Of a stretch of DNA of 64,000 nt, positions 46,313 through 57,297 are shown in pieces; the stretch's first letter is position 1; every line of letters starts with the position of its first letter. The notes under the pieces were generated by a model, which saw nothing but the letters and a program-made list of their open reading frames with translations, searched no databases and had not been told where the DNA came from. Position numbers and translations under genes: made by a program. Origin of the DNA: Jaapia argillacea MUCL 33604. Lineage: Eukaryota; Basidiomycota; Agaricomycetes; Jaapiales; Jaapiaceae. The stretch covers positions 306,682 through 370,681 of the forward strand of contig KL197719.1 in NCBI GenBank assembly GCA_000697665.1, given 5' to 3'.

Positions 46313-49300
46313 ATGCAAGATCCAACTCCTTCAACGGCGTCATCTTCCATGAATGGTCACCAGCCAGCCTACAATGCCCCACCAACCCAGTCCCGCGATG
46401 CGACGATGCAATCACACTACTTCACGAACCCGGCGTTCACCTTCGGCAATGTTCTTGTCCCAAGCTCAAGTCCACTACGCCCCGATCCTTACTATCAACC
46501 ATTTCAACCGTATCATCACCATAGACCCGATGACGTTGCACATGTGCCGGGCCTGATGCACTCGAATCAGTGGGCGCCGCCGCATGGTACATCGAACGTC
46601 GATACACTCTCCCTTCCCAGCGGCTTCGTGCAGAATACCGGCGTGTCTCACGCGTCTGTTACGCGCCAGTGGAGTGGCCAGGTTAGAGGGATAGCGGAGG
46701 TTGAGGGTTCGGGCGAAGGGGAGCGTCCACGGAAGAGATTGAATTTGGGATCCCCGGCTCAAGATCCTCTTGACTTGTTCAATGTTCCTGGCTCGCCTGA
46801 AGTGTCGCGCCCAGCTCGCTCACGCAGAGTCGCTCCCGAATCTGGCGGCTCCTCGGACGAGGACATGCCCGATATTCGGAGTATCCTCAATGGCCCAAAT
46901 TCGCGGATCGTTCGCGGTCGTCCCAACTCACCTGATCGTCCACCTTCGGAAGCCTCACAGTCAGAAACTGAGGATCCTCGTCTGACTCGTTTCGTCCTCA
47001 CAATGCCTATTCATCCCCCTGTCCGGGTAAAGGCAGCGTACCAGGAATCAAATGGGGATGTAAAGCAAGCCACTGCTCTTTTGCAAGACCCTAGCTGGAA
47101 CCCGAAACCTGTTGCTAAACCTCGACCTGCCGTCACTGGCAGGGTGAAGGAAATAGAGGAAACATTGCGCGCAGAAAAGGCGGCCACGAGGGAGAAGGCC
47201 AAGAAGTCCATGATCTATGCTAATCGACCTGCTCTCCCCCCTCGGAAGGCCACACCGCCCCCGTTGAAGTCGGAGGTCGATATTGTCGCATCTCCTACCA
47301 CTCCCGTCATCGCTCCTCCTCGTCGAAAGCGCCTGAAGAAAATGGTGATCGATTCCGATGAAGAGTCTGACAGTGGTGTCAAAGAAGCAGGAGAGAGTTC
47401 TAGGATACGGCGAGCTCCAGAAGACGTCTCTGAAGAAGGTCGAGCACTCCGATATTTCAACACGGCTGCGAAGGAGGCTCTGTCCGAATTGACAGGTAAA
47501 TTCGCCACCCTGACTGCCTCGCGTCGCCTAACTCCCTATTCGCAGGCTGCACGCCCGTACAGGCGGATAAGATCATCGAGTTACGACCCTTCACTTCCGC
47601 CGACGATCTGCGATCGAAGCTTAGCCAGGGCAAAAAGAAGGCTGGCCCTGCTGGGATTAGCCCTCGGATGTTTGAAGACTGCACTCAAATCTTCGCTGGG
47701 TACGGAGCAGTCGATAGCGTACTCGAGGATTGCGAGCGTATCGGCGCGTCACTGAAAGCCGCTATTGCGTCTTGGACTGCACCTTCTTCCAAGGGCAAAG
47801 AACGAGAAGCCTCAGTTCAATCCAACTCTCGTAATGGCTCAGTGCTCGGCGAAGATGCTGTAGAGGATGGTGCCCTAAGTTTGCGAACCGTGGCATCTGT
47901 GAAAGCCAGGGACTACATCTCTTCTCAACCGTCCTTGTTATCGGGGGACATTCGACTGAAAGAATACCAGCTCCTCGGAGTGAACTGGCTGTCGCTCCTG
48001 TTCCGAAGACAGCTAAGCTGTATTCTGGCTGACGAGATGGGTGTGTATCTTCTCTGCAATACTAGTTCGTCCGTCCTCATTTTTACTTCCCGGCAGGTTT
48101 GGGTAAGACGATACAAGTGATCAGTTTCTTTGCTCATCTCAAGCAACAAGGGAACAAGGGCCCCCATCTTATCGTTGTTCCGTATGTCGTATCCGACCTT
48201 TGTGTTGCTTGGTACTCAATAGTCTTTCATACAGTTCTTCTACTCTGGAAAATTGGTGTCGCGAGTTTGCCCGCTTCGCCCCGTCAATATCTGTGCAAAC
48301 GTACTATGCAGGCAAAGAGGAACGGCCGATGTTACGCCAAACCTTGACCGATACCCAACGCCGTAGGACTAATGATGGTTGGGAAGTGCTTGTGACTACA
48401 TATAACCTGGCTCAAGGTGATGAAAGGGATCGTAAATTTTTCCGTAAAATCGATTGGGAGGTAAGTTTTGTTTCGTCTGCTCCATTTTGGCGTATCCAGC
48501 TGACACACCCAGACGTGTGTATTTGATGAAGGGCATGTTCTCAAGAACTTCCAATCGCAGAGATATCAAGCATTGCTCAAGTACGGTTCCAAATGGAGGC
48601 TTCTGTTGACGGGAACTCCTTTGCAAAACAATCTGCAAGAGCTTGTTGTATGTCTTCCCATCCCTCTCTGGAATTCAACTTGCTGATTCCCCTCGAAGTC
48701 TTTAATGAATTTCATCCTTCCTGATCAATTCGCCGATTCTATGGATTCACTACGCGCTATCTTCAAGGCCAAAGGAGACTCTAAAGTTACCATGCTAGCA
48801 CAAGAACGCGTTTCCAGAGCCAAAAAAATGATGACGCCTTTCGTTCTGCGTCGTCGTAAAGACCAAGTAAGTAGCCTGCTTGGATTTGTGGGGACTATAT
48901 TGAGCCGCTTTCACAGGTTCTCAAAGATCTGCCCAAGAAGACGGAACGAATCGAATGGTGCGACATGACCCCACTACAGAGGTCGATATACACAGACGCT
49001 ATGCAGCGGTCCCGTAAGACCATCTTTGACGTGCCACCACCCGATTCCAGCGAGGCGCCCACGCCCGCCACTCCTGCCAGCGGGGGAGGCAAGCCTGCGA
49101 AGAAGAAACCTCGACCGAAGGGAAAGGACAAGGTTTATATCGAAAACAGTTCCAACGTTTTAATGGATCTGAGAAAGGCCTCGAGTCATCCTATGCTCTT
49201 CCGACGTCGATTTACGGATGAGACGTTGTCTTCGGTCACCAAGCTTTTGTTGAAGGAACCGGACTTCAAGAAGAGGAATGCTGTATTTCAATATGTCAAG

Positions 49301-50160
49301 GAGGATATGGAGGTGATGACTGATGCGGAGTTGCAACTATTCGTCGCAACTTACAAGGTTTGCATTCATCTGAGAAGCTTCTGTCGTTGCCCTGTCTGAC
49401 ATTGAATGTCCAGTCTACACGGAAGTTCCTGTTGAATGACGACTGTTACCTAGAAGCTGGTAAAATCAAGGCCTTGATGAGACTTTTGGAAGACTATCAG
49501 AGTCAAGGGCGTCGCGTGTTGATATTCTCTCAGGTATATTTTCGACTCATCTCGCATTCCGTTGTACTCACGAAATTTGAATAGTTCACTCAAATACTTG
49601 ATATTCTGCAAGCGATTTTGAAGCAGAAATCGACCAAGTACCTCATCTTGACTGGTTCGACTCCTGTGGACGTTCGGCAAGCTTTGGTAGACGAGTTCAC
49701 TGAGGACGAATCAATACCTGTGTTCCTGCTCTCTACGAAGGCTGGAGGCATGGGTATCAACTTGACTGCTGCCAGTGTCGTTATCATGTGAGGACGCCAT
49801 GTCTCTTTACCACAAAGTTTTCCTGACATTTGTCCCAGGTTCGACCAGGACTTCAACCCACACAATGACCGACAGGCTCAAGATCGTGCATACCGTATTG
49901 GTCAAAAACGGGACGTCGAAGTCGTCAAGCTCATAACGAAGGGCACAATCGAGGAGGACATGCTGAGATTGGGTGAGACGAAGCTGGCTTTGGACGAGGC
50001 TGTTGCGGGTGACATCGAAGAGGTGGAGGGGAAGGGTGAGACGAAGGTTGAGACAGAGATGAAGAAGTCGTTGATGAATGTGTTGAGGCATAAGTTTGAG
50101 ACGGAGCAAGCTGATGGGGATGGGGAGTTGGATAAGGTGATGGGTGATGCAGACAGTTGA
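46313..50160 (+). CDS. FUN30: Fun30/SMARCAD1-type SNF2 chromatin remodeler
   Basis: Ten exons (46313-47495, 47546-48040, 48097-48181, 48235-48460, 48513-48647, 48699-48866, 48917-49357, 49414-49533, 49585-49787, 49839-50160) give 1125 residues. The disordered N-terminus contains a CUE-like ubiquitin-binding segment ([20 protein letters not shown], about residues 240-265). A helix-hairpin-like [20 protein letters not shown] follows. The SNF2 ATPase shows motif I DEMGLGKTIQ (split by an intron), Ia [36 protein letters not shown], and helicase C motifs [34 protein letters not shown] and [14 protein letters not shown]. Fun30 acts in heterochromatin silencing and DNA end resection. All frames join. 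Confidence 0.95.
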
Positions 50161-50346
50161 CGTCTGCCAGAGGGAGAATTGTTGGGCCACTCTTTAGAAT
50201 TGAATGGATATCTAGGGATTTCTTTTGCATTTTTACCCTGAATATGTAGGGCCATACCACACTTGTACTCCAGAATAATTGCATACCGCATACATCCTGT
50301 TCACTCCACACGGGCTCAAGGCGACAATCGTAGATAGAATAGAGAA

Positions 50347-51135
50347 CTATGGGAACACCGACAACCCCTTCACCAGTCTGTCTGTATTTGCTCGGAAGTA
50401 TTCGTTATCTATACCCCTCTCCTTCGAGTCCATGATAACGAGTGGATTCCGCACGACAAAATCGAGGAAGGGACCGTTGTAGATCTGACGAAGGACAAAT
50501 CGTAGAGAGTCTGTGTTTGGGTCACTCAACATGACGAATTTATACCCGGAAAGTGTCTCGTAGAGATGGAGTTTATATGTAGACGTTCGGTAGTTGGTGA
50601 ATTGTTCGTCTCTGGTTCGGTATCTTGAGGGAAACGACATACATTCGGATAAAGAGGGACTCACCGTCCAGAGATCCTCTTGATCATGTTTCTGAGCGAC
50701 AGTATAACACCATAAACCAACTTGGCTTCTTCGTCAAATGCTAACCCTGATGTAGATGGTGGTGGGTTCGCTTGAGTTTGCTGGTGAGATGGAGGTGTTT
50801 GGTACAAGCCAGGTCCTGGTGAGATGGGTTCGTTAACTGCGATGACAACTCCTGAAGTCGACGTCAGGGTATTTCTTGGGCTGGTAAACGTCGATCCGGC
50901 ATTTGAATCTGCTGGAAGAGGTTGTGGAGTGATGGCATGGGAGACCGCAGGCAGTATTCCGCCTTCTACAGCTGGTTTTGGACGTTTGGTGCGATGCCAG
51001 TCTTGGTAGTAGACACAGGTGCAGTGTCTGTGTGTTAGACGATTGTTGTCAAGAGGTCCGGGTCAGATCAAGGGAATATTGTTTGAAGAGTAAGAGTGCG
51101 TGCCTGTCGAAGATGTACAAGCTGTAGATTGTCAT
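50347..51135 (-). CDS. BET5: BET5/TRAPPC1, TRAPP complex subunit
   Basis: Three exons (51135-51104, 51027-50665, 50611-50347) give 219 residues. The longin-like start MTIYSLYIFDRHCTCVYYQDWH and the end YKLHLYETLSGYKFVMLSDP, VLRQIYNGPFLDFVVRNPL, GIDNEYFRANTDRLVKGLS are those of Bet5. TRAPP is the exchange factor and tether for Rab1/Ypt1 in ER-Golgi traffic. Between the two conserved parts lies a Pro/Ser/Thr-rich insert of about 70 residues (about 35-105), which makes the protein longer than yeast Bet5. The first intron (51028-51103) has a GC donor (GCACGC). Convergent with Fun30, stops 186 bp apart. Confidence 0.92.
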
Positions 51136-51763
51136 GGTGGTGGTGCAGGAGATACCAGAGGGGGGACTTGCTCATGGAACCAAAGGCATGATGTCAGACT
51201 GTCAAGTTGTTGACTTCATGGCTGGGGCTTTGATGGAGAGGTACCTTCCACGTCCGTGCTCTCCCTCCTCCCCACGGGGACTGGCAGCTTTTGTGGATGT
51301 CGGCAAATGTGTTGCGTAAGAGTGGGGACACGCTGGCAGCGCTCATCGACACCCGGTATAAACACAAAATGAATTAAACTATGCTAGTTACCGTTCAACG
51401 AGCAATCGTACAAACAACCATAAAGAATTAGATATGAAGTCCCAAAGGAATGGCAGCATCGAGAGTCATCTAGACTCGCATGCTAAGATCAGCAAACCGC
51501 TTCTCTTGACGGGGCGTAAAAATTGGGTGGTACCCAATAACGCTCAAATGGGGCAGTCCTGGTTTGCGTTTCATTTGAGGAGTGTAATCGTCAAGAGGAG
51601 CGTTGATATACTGTGGAATGGCATGCGCCTATCAGATAGGGAGCTCAAACTGGAACCCTCTAGTTGCTTACCGTAGGCATATAGACATCGGGATGGAAGG
51701 TCGTTGGAGGCCTTTCGCGAGGAACTGTGATGGTGAGTACCTGGAGGTAGTGGCGATGAGATG
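51136..51763. other. Intergenic, nothing recognised
   Basis: About 630 bp between the BET5 start and the stop of the small membrane-protein gene, both on the minus strand. It should carry the BET5 promoter. No conserved element seen. Confidence 0.5.
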
Positions 51764-52464
51764 TCAAAATAGAGTCAAGCCGTAATCTGCACGAACAATG
51801 GAGGGCCTAAATACGCCGGGAGTCTTGACTTTCCAGACTGGAAGCGAGACAGTAGGTCCTCTAAGGACTCGATCTTCTTTAGCCCAGTCCTGAAGCATGG
51901 TTCTGACGCGCCTTGCGCCCTGCAATAAAATAGGATGAGTCGTCTAACGAACGTATCTGAATGGAGAGAAATAATATACAATGTATTTCCAGATGACGAT
52001 GGGCAAAAAGAATAGCGGAATGATGCCGACAAAAATACCGAATCCGATTGCACGGGCTTTGAGAGTGTAGTTGATATCCGGGTCTCCATCACGGTCAATG
52101 GCCTGATAGATCATGTGATTCAAGGTCAAAGGAACCACAAACATGGATCTGCTCATAGTTTGAGGGAACTGGGCAGATATGCACGGGAGATGTCTTACAT
52201 GAACCCCAGGAGCAACCACATCTTCTCCAAGGTTGGCTTGTAATACTGAGAGGCGACATGCACTATGTTGGGAAGGCGTACAGCCCAAGCAGATGCGCTG
52301 ACATAGTTGGTCAACTCAAGAGGAACTGGTGGCGGGGGCTGCGAGGGGGAGAGAAACTGAAGAATCGTTCGTTAGAGGTCTCCTTTGTCGATCGGAGGAT
52401 GGCTCACCAGGACAATACTGTCGACTGTCCTGCGTGGTCTGTAATAGCGAGGCTTAGAGAACAT
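51764..52464 (-). CDS. Small two-helix membrane protein, unrecognised family
   Basis: Four exons (52464-52408, 52338-52199, 52148-51980, 51919-51764) give 173 residues in frame. It starts MFSKPRYYRPRRTVDSIV, a basic Arg-rich head, then a Pro stretch. Two hydrophobic helices are visible: MWLLLGFISMFVVPLTLNHM (about residues 60-80) and GFGIFVGIIPLFFLPIVIW (about 100-120), separated by a short acidic loop DRDGDPDINYT. The tail is basic with ARRVRTMLQDWAKEDRVLRG. The topology suggests an organelle membrane protein with both ends on the same side. I do not recognise the family and assign no function. Confidence 0.75.
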
Positions 52465-53096
52465 GCGCTTTGAAGCACTGCTCGGAGAGTATTGGAGCGG
52501 TTGGCTGATGTGCAAGTTGGGTAATTCGCGGGACAACTACCAGGTCGTCCAGCGATGAAGAAAGAGGGCAAAAAAGAGGGTGAATGAGGCAGTCAAGTCG
52601 AACCGGCGACGAAACTGAGAAATGGGGGACGAAGAGGGACGAAGAGACGAGTCGGAACAGAAGTTCATCTTTGTTTCCAGTTGCCGTCTCAACTACAGTT
52701 GCAATTTGAAGGAGGCGAGAGCTGCAAGAGTCAATCTAGATTTCGGACAACATATGGTTCTTCCGATCCAAGGTCGGCAGTTGCCGTTGATGGTGACGTT
52801 TAAGCGTTTTCAAAGTTTGCTGGCTTCAACTCCTGCAAACCCCTGCAGTATTGGAAGTGGTAGCGCTGCACGAGTTCTTCCCGTCAGGCGAACGTCAGCG
52901 GACCCTGGCAAATATTCTGGTATATTTGTGCTCCTTCTGATCTCCCATGCACAATGAAATTCTGGGTCCCCCATTTGCCATCGGCTTCCCTTCTCCAACA
53001 CCTATTCTTGGGCCTGATAAGGAGGCTCAAACCGCTGCCACCCCCCTCGAGCGTATCTCGTTCAATTCACCCAGCTTTTCAATAGAATTGTAGAAT
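52465..53096. other. Intergenic, divergent promoter region
   Basis: About 630 bp between the small membrane-protein gene (minus) and the first deacetylase (plus). No coding frame with a signature. It should hold both promoters. Confidence 0.5.
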
Positions 53097-54746
53097 ATGC
53101 CAAGAAGAATCCTCGTCGGATTCGGTGTCGACGTCGATGCAGTTGCTGGATGGTGCGTCAATGATCAGCTCTAACAGATCAAGCCCAACTCATGGTTACA
53201 TGCAGGCTTGGATCGTACGGGGGTGAAGATTCGCCTTTGGATATATCAAGGGTACCTTTCTCTCTCTCTGAAGAGTGAATCCTGGGTTGATCTTCTCCAA
53301 GGGGATGTATTCCGGAGAGGTTGGAGTCCCTCGTCTCTTGAAAATGTTCGATAAATACAAAATCAAGACGACTTGGTTCATTCCCGGTAAGCTAGTATAT
53401 ATGCGTTCTTCTTGTTCTTATTTCAGTTTTCCATGGCAACAGGCCACAGCTTGGAAACGTTCCCTGAGCAAATGGCAGCAGTCAGGGATGCTGGACATGA
53501 AATGTAAGTGGTTCGTCGCCACATCCGTATTTGGATTGGCAATAACTGGGGATTCATCATTCAGCGGACTCCATGGATACTCGCACGAGGTTCGTCAACC
53601 TTTTGGCTGTTCTAGTATCGCCACCGAGTGTCTCTCCCACAGAACCCCGTTTCCATGACCTTCGAGCAACAGAAGGACATATTGGATCACACGTATGATC
53701 TACTCACCAAGTTCAACAATGGCGAACCTCCCAGAGGCAGTGTCGCTCCTTGGTGGGAGACCAGCAAGGAAGGGACAGAGCTTCTGCTGGATAAGGGTAT
53801 CGAATACGGTTCGTAAGGCATTTATTGTGGGCGCTCGTAAAGCTCATTGAAATCTTTACAGACCATTCGAACATGGCTCACGAGTGCGTATCCTTTTGGC
53901 AACTACATTGTCTTCTCAGTCACGAAGATTGAATAAATCGCTTCCAGCTCGCAGATGTACTATCTTCGTGACCAGGACAAGTGGACGAAGATTGACTATT
54001 CCGCACAAGCCCACTCGTGGATGAAGCCGCTGCAACGAGGGAATCAGACTGGTTTAGTTGAGATTCCTGCTAATTGGTCAGTTCTGCCAGTGTCGAAATG
54101 CATCTTCGTTGCTGGAGCTGAAACTTCAATACGGCTGAAGGTATCTTGACGATTTACCTCCGATGATGTATGTAAAGTCAAATCTCTCGTGAACTTTGGT
54201 GTCGCTCACGAATTGTATTGGGCAGGTTCATCAAGTCCAGTTCTAACTCCCATGGCTGGGTATGCAAAATGTCTGTCGCACAGTAATATTGCCTATTGAA
54301 CATATTCTCTTCCATAGGTGAACTCGCGAGACGTTGAGCAGTTGTGGAAGGACACCTTCACCTACCTGTATAGGTAATGATATCCTCGCTGTGTCCATGT
54401 GTGAACAGCGCCGCTCACAATTCGTCACGTAGAGAGGAAGAAGATTTCGTTTTCCCAATTACCATCCATCCTGACGTCAGCGGGTAAGTGCCTTCAAACC
54501 TCCCTAGCCAACCTTTCCCGACGCTGAAGATCCACAGTCGTCCTCACGTTCTTCTGATGCTGGTACGTCGTACCTCAATTCTGACTTGGTGATGTTCTGA
54601 CCTGCGAACAGGAGCGTTTCATTGAGTGGGTCAACACTCACGAGGATGTTCATTGGGTCCGTATGATCGATATGGCACGAGAGTTCAGGTCCAAGAACAA
54701 ACCGGTTGCGGGGGCAAGGATGCCAGCTGGTTTCAAGGCAGACTAA
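53097..54746 (+). CDS. PgdA/HP0310-like polysaccharide deacetylase, copy 1
   Basis: Fourteen exons (53097-53152, 53206-53251, 53302-53386, 53443-53503, 53565-53589, 53643-53808, 53862-53883, 53948-54076, 54141-54167, 54226-54259, 54318-54373, 54433-54483, 54538-54562, 54612-54746) give 305 residues. It is a carbohydrate esterase 4 (NodB) fold: the motif [13 protein letters not shown] holds D12 and D14, and GLHGYSHE holds H86 and H90, the expected Asp-His-His metal triad plus catalytic Asp. VAPWWETS and [15 protein letters not shown] are further family blocks. The whole sequence resembles the cytoplasmic-type deacetylase HP0310 of Helicobacter more than fungal chitin deacetylases. There is no signal peptide. 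The natural substrate in fungi is unknown to me. Confidence 0.9.
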
Positions 54747-55200
54747 GCGCTCTTTTGTCAATAGGCTTAAATCACTTCATCAGTAGGCAAATACAAACAT
54801 TTAGCAAACTGCATTAAAGTTTGCGTGATCCATGTGTGGCCACTCTGGCTGCGAAGTCAATCCATCTGGCTTTCCATTGAAGGAGTCGACACCCGGTGTC
54901 GATTGACAAGAAGAGCTGTGACCGTCCACTCGCATCCCGTTGCTGTGTATTAACCTCACGCGCACCATTGCATCCAATAGTGACATCTATCGTTCCCAAA
55001 GGAAGGTCGACGACGATATTCTGATATAATTCTTCTGTTCTAAGCTGGTCGTTCGGTCTCCCATCCATTCGGGAATCATCAAATTTCTCCTGTCTTCTGC
55101 TCTGGCCACCGGCTTTTCTACTCTATTCTTGTCATTGATAAGGATAGGTGTGTGCCCAAAACGCACATACCCCACCTCCACCCATCAACTTGTGAAAAGC
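54747..55200. other. Spacer between deacetylase copies 1 and 2
   Basis: A 454 bp spacer. It shows only weak resemblance to the upstream region of copy 1 (for example around ATTCTTG...TGATAAGGA), so the flanks have diverged more than the coding exons. Confidence 0.5.
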
Positions 55201-56868
55201 ATGCCAAGGCGAGTACTCGTTGGATTCGGTGTGGACGTGGACGCAGTCGCAGGATGGTACGTCGATATTCCGGGCTATATGAATGGTCAATTAATTGGGA
55301 TTTTCTCCAGGCTTGGATCGTACGGAGGTGAAGATTCTCCTCTGGATATATCAAGGGTATTGACAGGTTTACTCCTCGAGTGACTGGATCCTGACTTGAC
55401 CTGTCGCTAGGGAATGTATGCTGGAGAAGTTGGGGTTCCGCGTCTCTTGAAGCTATTCGACAAGTACAACATAAAGACGACGTGGTTCATTCCGGGTACG
55501 CCGCTCCGATTGCTTATCTGCGCCATTCTGGTTCTTATTCTTGTGGCGGCATGTCTAAGGCCATAGCTTGGAGACGTTCCCCGAGCAGATGGCAGCTGTA
55601 AGGGATGCTGGCCACGAGATGTGCGTCATACATATCCATACCAGTTCCACACTGACTTCATGCTTTCCATCTAGCGGCCTTCACGGATACTCACACGAGG
55701 TACAATACAGCATCAGGTAGGTAGGCAGGAATCGTCGCTGAGCCCTTGTTTCCTAGAATCCTGTCTCTATGACCCTTGAGCAACAAAAAGACATTTTGGA
55801 CCATACCTACGATCTCCTCACCAAGTTTAACCACGGTGAACCCCCGAGAGGCAGCGTCGCCCCTTGGTGGGAGACCAGCAAGGAAGCCACAGAGTTGATG
55901 TTGTATAAGGGGATCGAATACGGTTTGTGCATCGCTATCCGATTTATCCGACGCTCTCTCTGACACCCTATAGATCATTCAAACATGGCTCACGAGTAAG
56001 TCTCGACTTGGTCGGACCGTTTTCGAGATTCGAGAGTACTCAACAGCGGTGTGTTTGTCAGCTCACAGATGTATTATCTTCGCGATCAGGATAAGTGGAC
56101 CAAGATTGACTATTCTGCACAAGCCAACGTGTGGATGAAGCCTTTGCAGAGAGGAAACCAAACTGGTTTGGTTGAAATACCCGCTAATTGGTTCGTTTGA
56201 TGCAAATTATGTTGATCCCACTGATAATATGATAAACCCTCGCGCAGGTATCTTGACGATCTGCCTCCTATGATGTAAAACAAATCTCATTGTTTCATAT
56301 CTTCGTGATCACTCAAGGCTGCTCTTTCGATAGGTTCATTAAGTCCAGTGCCAACTCGCATGGCTGGGTGAGTTTAAGGTGCGGCGCGCATCTGAGCTTC
56401 CCTCGGTAACCTTGAATATCCTGCAGGTCAATTCACGAGACGTAGAGCAATTGTGGAAGGACACATTCACTTATCTCTACAGGCACGGGTCTCCTTGAAG
56501 CTGCCGATTTTTGCCCATCCTGACCATTGGTTTTGTAGGGAGGAAGAAGATTTTGTTTTCCCCGTATCTATCCACCCTGACGTCAGTGGGTAAGTATGCG
56601 TAGCTCCCTCCAACCTATCAACCCTCCATATTGAAATTTTATAGTCGTCCTCATGTCCTTTTAATGCTGGTAAGTTCAAGTTGCACCATATAACAAGGCT
56701 CATCTTGAAGTCACTCTGACGCTCTTTCCTCAGGAACGTTTCATTCAATGGATCAACACTCACGACGATATCCATTGGGTTCCTTTGATCGACATGGCTC
56801 GAGAGTTTAGGACGAAGAATAAACCCGTCGCAGGGGCGAAGATGCCATCCGGTTTAACCGTACAATGA
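55201..56868 (+). CDS. PgdA/HP0310-like polysaccharide deacetylase, copy 2
   Basis: Fourteen exons of exactly the same lengths as copy 1 (55201-55256, 55312-55357, 55411-55495, 55560-55620, 55675-55699, 55757-55922, 55974-55995, 56062-56190, 56248-56274, 56334-56367, 56427-56482, 56539-56589, 56645-56669, 56734-56868) give 305 residues. The metal and catalytic residues D12, D14, H86 and H90 are conserved, as are SVAPWWETS and [12 protein letters not shown]. The intron at 56483-56538 starts with GC (GCACGG) where the other copies have GT. The C-terminal end (PSGLTVQ) differs from copies 1 and 3. Copies keep coding length but introns differ in sequence. Confidence 0.9.
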
Positions 56869-57297
56869 GTTGTCTTTTAGCGCTATTATTGGACAATCCA
56901 ATTGCGACGTGAGGAAGTAACCTGCTCTGTAGAAAAACTAAGAAGCAGATTCGGACCTCGCGTTTCAACGCCCCTCAAGCCTCAACCCTCGTGCCACTCA
57001 ACTTGTCCTATCTATTGGTTTCAAAATTAGGGTGATACTTTCCCATCGAATTATGAAGTTCCGTATCTATTTTAACCACGCTCACCGTGGCTCGTACGGT
57101 AAGCGTGGTGTGTTCTTGGCGGCGAACGTCCACTTGCTGACTTCGGCCATCCCAGGAGTCATCTGATCTCCCGCACCAGATAATCAGAAATCCCCAGCTT
57201 GCCACCGGCTTTGCTCTATCTTCGGACTGGCAAATTCTATCTCTCCCACTGATAACAACATCTCGGGTATATCTCTACTTTCATTCTGTGATAAACA
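56869..57297. other. Spacer between deacetylase copies 2 and 3
   Basis: A 429 bp spacer with no coding frame of interest; it should carry the promoter of copy 3. Confidence 0.5.
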
